A stretch of DNA of 13,951 bases, taken from positions 1-13,951 of the forward strand of contig JAKJEU010000014.1 of NCBI GenBank assembly GCA_022705265.1, given 5' to 3'. The notes under the pieces are model-generated. The model did not search any database. It worked only from the letters and a program-made list of their open reading frames with translations, and had not been told where the DNA came from. Within the stretch, counting starts at the first letter, position 1. Each line of letters opens with the position of its first letter. The translations under genes were made by a program, and so were the position numbers. Positions 8,200-13,951 of the stretch are shown here, one piece after another. The DNA is from Pseudomonadota bacterium. GTDB taxonomy: Bacteria; Pseudomonadota; Alphaproteobacteria; JAKJEU01.

Positions 8200-9165
8200 A
8201 TGATAAAACTTCCTTTTTTAATAACCAAAACCCCTCTTGCCAAGCAACTTCCAAAGGTTAAGGGAAAAATTAAATATAACGAACCTTTAAAAAGATATAC
8301 ATGGTTTAATGTTGGTGGACCTGCTGAAATATTTTTTGAACCTCATGATGAAGAAGATTTGGCTTTGATTTTAAAATCAAAGAAAAATGCTCCATTAACA
8401 ATTATCGGTGGTGGTTCAAACCTTTTGGTAAGAGATGGTGGAATACTTGGAATTGTTGTAAAACTTTCAAAAAACTTTGCAAAAATATCTCATGAAGGTG
8501 AAACCGTTTTTGTTGGTGCTGCAACCAAAAATTTCCAACTTTGCAAATATGCTATGGAAAACAATATCGGAGGCTTTGAATTTTTAAGCGGTATCCCAGG
8601 AACTATTGGTGGTGCTTTGAAAATGAATGCTGGTTCTTGCGGTGTTGAAACCAAAAACATTTTTGTTAAAGCAAGAATTATGGACGGACTTGGAAATATT
8701 AAAGAAGTTTCTCTTGATGATTTGCATTATGAATATCGCCAATCCACCATACCTCATGATTGGGTTTTCTTAGGTGCTACTTTCAAAGGTTATAAAAAAG
8801 ACAAAGAAGAAATCAAAAAGACCTTAGACGAGCTTAAAGAAAACAGAGAAAAGGCCCAACCTGTTGGTGTTAAGACGGCTGGTTCGACTTTTAAAAATAT
8901 CAAGGAAATTGATATGCCCGCTTGGAAGTTAATCGACAAAGCAGGTTGCAGAGGTTTAAGAGTTGGTGGTGCTGTGGTTTCTGAAAAACATTGTAACTTT
9001 ATCATTAACGACAATGACGCGACTGCAAGCGATATTGAAGCTTTGGGAAATAAAATAATTGAAAAAGTTATGGAAGTTTCTGGGGTAAAGTTAGAATGGG
9101 AAGTAAAGATTATCGGAATTGAAAAAAAAGTTAAAAAAAGCTTTTTTCAAAAACTACGAGCATAA
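8200..9165 (+). CDS. murB: UDP-N-acetylenolpyruvoylglucosamine reductase MurB
   Basis: This FAD- and NADPH-dependent enzyme reduces UDP-GlcNAc-enolpyruvate to UDP-MurNAc, the step before MurC. The 321-residue protein shows TWFNVGGPAE, the FAD-binding GGGSNLLVRDGG, SGIPGTIGGALKMNAG, YRQS with R180, AGSTFKN with the proton-donor serine S229, CRGLRVGGAVVSEKHCNF, and a C-terminal EVKIIG whose E301 is the expected catalytic glutamate. The AGSTFKN form and the short overall length fit the type II MurB found in alphaproteobacteria. The ATG directly abuts the murC stop. A clear AAGGAG at 8185-8190, nine bases upstream and inside murC, supports this start. ddl, often the next gene in this group, is missing; ftsQ follows after 3 bases. 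Confidence 0.96.
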   Translation: MIKLPFLITKTPLAKQLPKVKGKIKYNEPLKRYTWFNVGGPAEIFFEPHDEEDLALILKSKKNAPLTIIGGGSNLLVRDGGILGIVVKLSKNFAKISHEGETVFVGAATKNFQLCKYAMENNIGGFEFLSGIPGTIGGALKMNAGSCGVETKNIFVKARIMDGLGNIKEVSLDDLHYEYRQSTIPHDWVFLGATFKGYKKDKEEIKKTLDELKENREKAQPVGVKTAGSTFKNIKEIDMPAWKLIDKAGCRGLRVGGAVVSEKHCNFIINDNDATASDIEALGNKIIEKVMEVSGVKLEWEVKIIGIEKKVKKSFFQKLRA

Positions 9166-9168
9166 ATA

Positions 9169-9975
9169 ATGGAGTTTACAAGCCCTAAAAAAAGGATTTT
9201 TACCTCGAAAATCTTTATATCAGCTATGTTCATAATAATTATGATAATAACTGGCTTTGTATCTTGGGGATATAAGGCTGGGGCTTTTTATGCTTTTAAA
9301 ACTTATTTAGAAAAACAATTTAATATTTCTTTACGAAAATCTGGGCTTTTGCTTAAAAAAACTTTGGTAATCGGAAATATCAGAACCAAAAAATATCAAA
9401 TTAAACGAACTTTGAATTTTAAAAAAAATATGCCAATTTTTGATATTAACCTTGATGAAACAAGGACAAGATTAATGAATCTTCCTTGGGTAAAAGATGC
9501 AAGAGTTTCAAGAATATTACCAGATACAATTGAAATCGAACTTTTTGAACGACGCCCTATTGCTATTTGGCAAGACGAAAATAAAAAACATGTTCCAATT
9601 GATGAAAACGGTGAAATTGTTCATACTGGTATCAATGGATTAAAAGAATTTATAATATTAAGTGGTGATGATGCCCCAGAAAACAGCGTTAATTTTATCA
9701 ACGATTTAAACCAAGTCCAAAATATCAAACAAAGAATAAAAGCAGCAATGAGAGTTGGTAAAAGAAGATGGGATATTGTGATTGATGATGTCAAAACTGG
9801 GATATTAGTAAGCTTACCAGAAGAAAATATTGTGGATTCTTTAAACAAGCTTATTGAAATTGATAAAAAACACAAAATATTAAACGAAAGAACAAAATTA
9901 ATTGACTTACGAATCAAAGACAGAATAAGAATAAGATTCAAACAAAATAATAACGAAGTATTATGGGCGGCTTAA
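9169..9975 (+). CDS. ftsQ: Cell division protein FtsQ
   Basis: FtsQ is a bitopic divisome protein that binds FtsB-FtsL and helps recruit late division proteins. The 268-residue product has a basic cytoplasmic N-terminus, one strongly hydrophobic segment at about 14-33, then a POTRA domain (about 66-135) containing NMPIFDINLDETRTRL, LPWVKDARVSR and LPDTIEIELFERRPIAIWQ. The last is the most recognisable family string. The remaining C-terminal beta domain is less conserved but continuous. The start lies three bases after the murB stop with no convincing ribosome-binding site, so coupling to murB translation is plausible. Its final codons may overlap the ftsA start. Family and position agree. Confidence 0.93.
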   Translation: MEFTSPKKRIFTSKIFISAMFIIIMIITGFVSWGYKAGAFYAFKTYLEKQFNISLRKSGLLLKKTLVIGNIRTKKYQIKRTLNFKKNMPIFDINLDETRTRLMNLPWVKDARVSRILPDTIEIELFERRPIAIWQDENKKHVPIDENGEIVHTGINGLKEFIILSGDDAPENSVNFINDLNQVQNIKQRIKAAMRVGKRRWDIVIDDVKTGILVSLPEENIVDSLNKLIEIDKKHKILNERTKLIDLRIKDRIRIRFKQNNNEVLWAA

Positions 9976-9983
9976 AAAATAAA

Positions 9984-11210
9984 ATGAACGAAACCTTAAA
10001 AAACAAATTTATTGCAGCAATTGATATCGGAACCGAAAAAACTTGTGCCATGATCGCAAAGGTCGAGCCTGACAATTCTTTTAATATTGTGGGTTTTGGT
10101 CACAGGAAATCAAAAGGTATCAAAAACGGCATAATCGTAAATATAAAAGAAACCGCAGAAATTGTAAGAACGACTTTAAGCGATGCTGAAAAAATGTGTG
10201 GTGAAATTGTAAGCGGAGTTGTCGTTAACACTCCTGTATCCGAGCTTTTTTCAAGCAACATTGTTGATGGTTTTCAAATTAATGATTCAATTGAAATCCA
10301 ACCTCATCATGTTAACAAATTGATTGATACCGCATTAAGCAAAGCCATGATAAAAGGTGGCGGAATTATTCATTCAATTCCTTTTAATTTTTTTACTGAA
10401 AGCACAAAGGAAATTGAAAATCCCCTTGGAATGCCTGCAAGCAATTTGGGAATAAGAATGAATTTAATAAGTTCTCATACCAATTCGTTAAAAGCGATTG
10501 ATAAAGTTCTTCTTGAAAGCCGTGTTTTAACCAATAAAAAAGTTGCCTGTCCTTTTGCTTCTGGACTTGGTTGTTTAAACAATGAAGAAAATGGAATTGT
10601 GATTGATATTGGTGCTGGAAAAACCTCGATTGGTGTTTTCATTGATAACCATCTTTTTCATGCTGGATTTTTGCCTTTTGGTGGAAGCCACATAACTCAA
10701 CGAATTGCAAATGATTTGACCATTTCTTTTGAAGAAGCAGAAAGAATAAAGACCTTATATGGCTGTGCTTTTGTTTCTCCTATTGACAAAGAGACCGAAA
10801 TTACGATAAAACCTATTGGAGAGGAAAATACATTATATTCAATTAATGTATTCGACTTAAACAGCTCAATCAGCCCTATGATAAGAAACTTTTTTAACGA
10901 GATAAAAGAATATCTTGAAAAAGAAAGGCTTTATAACATACCGTCTAAACGAGTTGTTTTAACCGGAGGTGGAAGTCTTCTTCAAGGTATCCGAGATATT
11001 GGTGCAACAATATTAGAAGGAAGACAATTAAGGCTTGGCTCTCCTTTGAAAATAAAGGGAAATGTCGAGGGAATTAACAGCGCGACATATTCAAACATTG
11101 CTGGGTTGCTTGAATTTGCGATGATTAAGAAATTTATAAGCCCTTATATAAAAAATGAAAAAGAAAAAGGATTAATTGATCGTTTTAAATCATTTTTTAT
11201 GAAAAATTAA
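9984..11210 (+). CDS. ftsA: Cell division protein FtsA (actin-like FtsZ membrane anchor)
   Basis: FtsA is an actin-fold ATPase that tethers FtsZ polymers to the inner membrane and signals to the divisome. From the ATG at 9984 the protein has 408 residues. It shows the phosphate-1 loop IDIGTEKTC (13-21), domain 1C with ENPLGMPASNLGIRM, the phosphate-2 loop VIDIGAGKTSIGVF, and the adenosine motif VVLTGGGSLLQGI. It ends in an amphipathic helix, GLIDRFKSFFMKN, the usual membrane-targeting tail. An in-frame ATG at 9963 would add seven residues and overlap ftsQ by 13 bases. The 9984 start is preferred because it leaves the normal short stretch before the first beta strand, but neither has a strong ribosome-binding site. 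ftsZ follows after 64 bases. Confidence 0.95.
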   Translation: MNETLKNKFIAAIDIGTEKTCAMIAKVEPDNSFNIVGFGHRKSKGIKNGIIVNIKETAEIVRTTLSDAEKMCGEIVSGVVVNTPVSELFSSNIVDGFQINDSIEIQPHHVNKLIDTALSKAMIKGGGIIHSIPFNFFTESTKEIENPLGMPASNLGIRMNLISSHTNSLKAIDKVLLESRVLTNKKVACPFASGLGCLNNEENGIVIDIGAGKTSIGVFIDNHLFHAGFLPFGGSHITQRIANDLTISFEEAERIKTLYGCAFVSPIDKETEITIKPIGEENTLYSINVFDLNSSISPMIRNFFNEIKEYLEKERLYNIPSKRVVLTGGGSLLQGIRDIGATILEGRQLRLGSPLKIKGNVEGINSATYSNIAGLLEFAMIKKFISPYIKNEKEKGLIDRFKSFFMKN

Positions 11211-11274
11211 CTTTTTAATGCGATGATGGTATTAATAAATTGATACTGTTATTTAAGATTTGGAGAACTTACAC
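11211..11274 (+). promoter_or_regulatory. ftsA-ftsZ spacer with an imperfect dyad
   Basis: This is the only sizeable gap inside the cluster (64 bp, against 12 bp or less elsewhere). It contains an imperfect inverted repeat, GTATTAATAAATTGATAC at 11229-11246, that could form a short hairpin with one G-U pair, and the ftsZ ribosome-binding site near its 3' end. Many bacteria have an extra ftsZ promoter here, but I see no convincing -35/-10 pair, so the regulatory role is an inference from position. Confidence 0.3.
11261..11266 (+). promoter_or_regulatory. ftsZ ribosome-binding site
   Basis: TGGAGA lies eight bases before the ATG at 11275. It decides the ftsZ start, because an in-frame TTG at 11260 would begin upstream of this site and is therefore unlikely to be used. 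Confidence 0.7.
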
Positions 11275-12906
11275 ATGAGTATTATTATAGCACCACCAGA
11301 AAACCAACCAGAAGCACAACTCACACCTAAGATTGCTGTTATCGGTGTTGGAGGTGCTGGCGGAAACGCGGTCAACAACATGATTGAATCAGGCATGGAA
11401 GGTGTAAGATTTATCGTTGCAAATACCGATGCCCAAGCTTTGCAAATGTCAAAGACATCGGAAAGACTTCAACTTGGCATTTCAACCACAGGTGGTCTTG
11501 GCGCTGGCTCAAAACCAGAAGTTGGTAAATTAGCCGCAGAAGAAACCGAAGAAAAAATTGCTGAAAGTTTCAAAGATTTGAATATGTTGTTTATTACTGC
11601 TGGAATGGGCGGTGGTACTGGCACTGGTGCTGCTCCTATTGTTGCTAAGCTTGCAAAGGAACAAGGTATTTTAACCGTTGCTGTTGTTACAAAACCTTTC
11701 CATTTCGAAGGAAAGCCAAGAATGAGAACCGCAGAAGCAGGAATCAAAGAACTTGAACAATATGTTGATACTTTGCTTATTATTCCAAATCAAAAATTAT
11801 TTTCTCTTCCTGGCGAAGACTTAACTATCCAAGATGCTTTCAAAAAAGTTGATGATGTTTTATCTTGTGGTATTAAAAGCATAACCGACCTTATTATCAA
11901 TCCTGGTACTATTAACCTTGACTTTGCTGATGTTAAAACCGCTATGGAAGGTATGGGCAAAGCTATGATGGGAACTGGCGAAGAAAGTGGCGAGGACAGA
12001 GCTTTAAGGGCTGCTGAAAAAGCAATCACCAACCCTCTTTTGGACAGCACAAATATGAGCGATGCTAAGGCAATTATGATTAACATTACTTGCGGACCTG
12101 ACCTTAAAATCAGCGAAATTGACAGAGCGGTTACCTATATCAAAGACTCAGCAAACGAAGACACAAATGTTATGCACGGTTTAAGATATGATCAATCCAT
12201 GGGCGATGTTGTAAGAATTTCTGTGGTCGCAACTGGCATTAAAGGAAGCGAAGAACTTGCTTTAAACAAAGATGTAAGCAAGCCTAATCAAGCAATTATC
12301 AATCGTAAAATTCCTTTTCACACTTCTGACAACCGTGATTTGATTGAAAAAACAAAGGCTTTTGTTGCTGAGAAAAAAGAAGAAGTATTAAAAGAAGTAA
12401 AACCTTTGGTCGAAGAAAGCAAAGAAGAAGTTGTAGTTGAAACAAAACTTGAAGAAATTCAAAAAGAAGAAGTATCAATCCCAGATACAGAAGAAGAAAT
12501 CATTGATGTAAAAGACGAAATCATCGAAGAAGAACCAAAACAAAGTTCTGTTATTCTTTCTATGCCTTCTGCTAAGGATTTGTTTAAATCTATATCAACC
12601 AAGGCTCCTGAACAACAAACTATGCCTTTTATTTCTCCACAAATCATTCCAATGAGCGATGGTGAAGGTCTTTTTAAATCACATGCATTTGCAACAAAAG
12701 TAAACAGCAAAAATGCTTTAAATCAAACAAAACCTTCTGAATTAGCTGATAAAATTGTAAAAGAAGAAGTTCCTTCAATTGGGCTTAATGCTAAAAAAGA
12801 TGATATTTTTGTAAATCCTTCTGATAAGCCTGTACAAAGCTCTATTATCGAAGAAATACCAAGCTTCTTTAACGAAAAAATACCAAGCTTCTTTGGAAGA
12901 AAATAA
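11275..12906 (+). CDS. ftsZ: Cell division protein FtsZ with long linker and duplicated C-terminal peptide
   Basis: FtsZ is the tubulin-like GTPase that forms the cytokinetic ring. The 543-residue protein begins MSIIIAPP; the ATG at 11275 is chosen for its ribosome-binding site. The GTPase core (about 19-322) has GVGGAGGN at 24-31, NTDAQAL, the tubulin signature GGGTGTG at 112-118, VTKPFHFEGKPR, and the T7 loop NPGTINLDFADV from 209. The core ends at VATGI near 322. A linker of about 200 residues follows. Its first part is rich in Glu and Lys (about 365-425) and the rest has two LFKS segments. The end carries IPSFF twice, at 528-532 and 536-540, matching the IPxFL core of the conserved peptide that binds FtsA and other partners. 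Long linkers are common in alphaproteobacteria; the doubled tail is unusual. A terminator follows. Confidence 0.97.
   Translation: MSIIIAPPENQPEAQLTPKIAVIGVGGAGGNAVNNMIESGMEGVRFIVANTDAQALQMSKTSERLQLGISTTGGLGAGSKPEVGKLAAEETEEKIAESFKDLNMLFITAGMGGGTGTGAAPIVAKLAKEQGILTVAVVTKPFHFEGKPRMRTAEAGIKELEQYVDTLLIIPNQKLFSLPGEDLTIQDAFKKVDDVLSCGIKSITDLIINPGTINLDFADVKTAMEGMGKAMMGTGEESGEDRALRAAEKAITNPLLDSTNMSDAKAIMINITCGPDLKISEIDRAVTYIKDSANEDTNVMHGLRYDQSMGDVVRISVVATGIKGSEELALNKDVSKPNQAIINRKIPFHTSDNRDLIEKTKAFVAEKKEEVLKEVKPLVEESKEEVVVETKLEEIQKEEVSIPDTEEEIIDVKDEIIEEEPKQSSVILSMPSAKDLFKSISTKAPEQQTMPFISPQIIPMSDGEGLFKSHAFATKVNSKNALNQTKPSELADKIVKEEVPSIGLNAKKDDIFVNPSDKPVQSSIIEEIPSFFNEKIPSFFGRK
12854..12894 (+). repeat. 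Tandem 17-bp direct repeat encoding the duplicated FtsZ tail
   Basis: The 17-mer AAATACCAAGCTTCTTT occurs at 12854-12870 and again at 12878-12894, identical in both copies with a 24-bp period. Because 24 bp is eight codons, the repeat stays in frame and gives two IPSFF motifs at the very C-terminus of FtsZ. Exact identity at the DNA level suggests a recent duplication or maintenance by conversion, rather than independent convergence. Confidence 0.9.
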
Positions 12907-12934
12907 AATAAGAACAAGGCTTTGTGACAAAAAT

Positions 12935-12965
12935 AAACCGCTCTTAATAAAAAGGGCGGTTTTTT
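12935..12965 (+). terminator. Rho-independent terminator after ftsZ
   Basis: AAACCGCTCTT (12935-12945) pairs with AAGGGCGGTTT (12952-12962) to give an 11-bp stem with one G-U pair and a six-base AATAAA loop. The 3' arm runs straight into a T tract (12960-12965), and further T-rich sequence follows. It begins 28 bases after the ftsZ stop and marks the likely end of the dcw transcript. No gene is seen between ftsZ and this hairpin. Confidence 0.88.
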
Positions 12966-12976
12966 ATTATTTTTTA

Positions 12977-13049
12977 ATTAATATCCTTTAATATAACTTA
13001 AAAATATGCTTTAATCGTAATAAACTTAAACTTTTATTACTAACCTTAG
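12977..13049 (+). promoter_or_regulatory. Probable promoter/leader region of the ankyrin-repeat gene
   Basis: The stretch lies between the ftsZ terminator and the ribosome-binding site of the next gene, so a promoter is expected here. It is extremely AT-rich. It holds an exact inverted repeat, GTAATAAA (13017-13024) and TTTATTAC (13033-13040) around an 8-base spacer, and TTAA boxes at 12978, 12988 and 12998 spaced ten bases apart. TATGCT at 13005-13010 could be a -10 box, but no good -35 is visible at the proper distance. Role inferred from position only. Confidence 0.35.
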
Positions 13050-13056
13050 AAGGGAG
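13050..13056 (+). promoter_or_regulatory. Ribosome-binding site of the ankyrin-repeat gene
   Basis: AAGGGAG ends nine bases before the ATG at 13066. It supports that start over the in-frame ATGs a few codons downstream. Confidence 0.65.
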
Positions 13057-13065
13057 TACTTTGAG

Positions 13066-13951
13066 ATGAAAAAAATGATGCTTGCTTTTGCATCTTTGCT
13101 TATTTCTTACCAAGCAAATACCGTGATGTCAAATCCAATTGCTAGTGTGGAATCTAATGTAAGCAAACAACAAGAACTTGACAAAAAACTTGGAAGAATT
13201 CTTTTAAATCCTGAAACAAATGTAAAAGAAATTGAAGATTTACTTTCAAAAGGCGCAAATGTAAATCGTGATTTAAGCAATGACTTCACACCTGATAATC
13301 CTAATCAAGGTATGACACCTTTATTAATTTTGTTAACTGGAAATCCTAATCCTGATGTTGCACAAACATTGATTTCGGCTGGTGCTGATGTTAATGCGGT
13401 AAATTCCGAAGGTAAAACTCCGTTAATGTATGCTGTAAACCTTTCTTCTAATGAAAAAATTGTAAACGCTTTGTTAAGAGCAAAAGCCGATGTTAATGCC
13501 GTTATAACAAGTAATGGTGTTACACCTTTGATGCTTGCTATTTTAAAACCTAATAACCTTTTTACCATTGAAACTTTGATAAAAGGTGGCGCTGATGTTA
13601 ATGCAAAAGATGCTTATGGTAAAACTCCTTTGATGTATGCAAGTGAATCTATCGACGACCCTATTGTTGTTTCCTTGCTTGCAAACAGCGGTGCAAAAAT
13701 AAATGATACTGATGACAATGGCGAAACTGCTTTGATGTATGCCATTTCAAAAAACAGAAATTCTTTGGTCGCTTTGACACTTATAAGACTTAAAGCTGAT
13801 GTTAACATTACAACAAATCGTGGTGTTACTGCGGTTGGTCTTGCTCAAAAGCTTTCAAGAATGGATATTGTTGATGCTTTGTTGAATGTTGGTGGAAAAG
13901 CAACTACCGAAGAGTCTCTTGAAATTGCTTCTAAAAACAAAGAAGTAAAGA
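13066..13951 (+). CDS. Exported ankyrin-repeat protein, C-terminus outside the window
   Basis: Frame 1 is open from the ATG at 13066 to the window edge (295 codons) with no stop, so the gene is partial. Residues 1-22 (MKKMMLAFASLLISYQANTVMS) look like a Sec signal peptide: two lysines, a hydrophobic core and a plausible cleavage site near VMS or YQA. About seven ankyrin repeats of 33-36 residues follow from about residue 38, with consensus G-x-T-P-L-M-x-A ... LL-x-x-G-A-D-V-N-A. The usual TPLH is mostly TPLM here. Ankyrin repeats bind proteins; no catalytic domain is seen and no specific function can be assigned. The signal peptide points to a periplasmic, outer-membrane or secreted location. 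The gene follows a terminator and has its own ribosome-binding site, so it is probably a separate unit from the dcw operon. Base composition resembles its neighbours. Confidence 0.9.
   Translation, partial: MKKMMLAFASLLISYQANTVMSNPIASVESNVSKQQELDKKLGRILLNPETNVKEIEDLLSKGANVNRDLSNDFTPDNPNQGMTPLLILLTGNPNPDVAQTLISAGADVNAVNSEGKTPLMYAVNLSSNEKIVNALLRAKADVNAVITSNGVTPLMLAILKPNNLFTIETLIKGGADVNAKDAYGKTPLMYASESIDDPIVVSLLANSGAKINDTDDNGETALMYAISKNRNSLVALTLIRLKADVNITTNRGVTAVGLAQKLSRMDIVDALLNVGGKATTEESLEIASKNKEVK
13387..13604 (+). repeat. DNA-level repeats within the ankyrin coding region
   Basis: The 11-mer GATGTTAATGC, encoding the Asp-Val-Asn-Ala turn of each repeat, occurs exactly at 13387-13397, 13489-13499 and 13594-13604. 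The spacings are 102 and 105 bases (34 and 35 codons). A fourth diverged copy, GATGTTAAC, lies near 13798. This is the nucleotide footprint of tandem ankyrin repeats and could allow recombination-driven change in repeat number. Confidence 0.8.

Noticed and set aside
11469..12086. Open reading frames on the minus strand opposite ftsZ.
   Set aside because: They are antisense shadows of the strongly conserved FtsZ coding frame, with low-complexity products and no recognisable motifs.
12974..13029. Repeated TTAA boxes considered as CtrA-type sites (TTAA-N7-TTAA), which would suit an alphaproteobacterial ftsZ region.
   Set aside because: The spacings seen are N6 or longer, never N7, and the boxes are expected by chance in such AT-rich DNA. 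None lies correctly upstream of ftsZ.
13107..13808. Open reading frames on the minus strand in the 3' part of the window.
   Set aside because: They lie antisense to the ankyrin-repeat gene, which has a ribosome-binding site, a signal peptide and clear repeats; the antisense products have none.
1..13951. Search for CRISPR arrays, tRNA or rRNA genes, insertion sequences, phage genes or defence systems.
   Set aside because: No direct-repeat array, transposase or integrase frame, or structured RNA gene was recognised; coding sequence fills the window almost completely.

Overview
The window is the distal part of a dcw (division and cell wall) cluster from an AT-rich bacterium, roughly one third G+C by eye. 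All recognised genes are on the + strand. The protein signatures point to an alphaproteobacterium: FtsL has the AEWAHLNEPERI pattern, RsmH ends in NPRSRSAKLR, and murC-murB-ftsQ-ftsA-ftsZ are in order. The AT bias and a neighbouring exported ankyrin-repeat protein fit a host- or gut-associated lineage, but the sequence alone does not settle the taxon. TGA is used as a stop (ftsI, ftsW), so TGA is not reassigned.

Layout: 3' end of rsmH (1-153), ftsL, ftsI (one apparent frameshift), murE, mraY, ftsW, murG, murC, murB, ftsQ, ftsA, a 64-bp gap, ftsZ, a rho-independent terminator (about 12935-12965), a short AT-rich promoter region, and an ankyrin-repeat gene (13066 onward) that runs off the window. 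Gene junctions from rsmH to ftsA are 12 nt or less, several with ATGA overlaps, so this looks like one polycistronic unit. No gap reaches 300 bp; the largest is 12907-13065.

How the genes work together: MurB, MurC and MurE act in the cytoplasmic UDP-MurNAc-peptide pathway. MraY and MurG build lipid I and lipid II at the inner membrane. FtsW and FtsI polymerise and cross-link septal peptidoglycan. FtsQ and FtsL belong to the divisome scaffold, and FtsA tethers FtsZ filaments to the membrane. The genes expected for MurF (between murE and mraY), MurD (between mraY and ftsW) and Ddl (between murB and ftsQ) are absent from their usual places.

I see no undescribed multi-gene system. The points most worth a second look are the single-base frameshift in ftsI next to homopolymer runs, a tandem duplication of the FtsZ C-terminal IPxFF peptide, the removal of murF, murD and ddl from an otherwise conserved cluster, and the exported ankyrin-repeat gene just after the cluster terminator.
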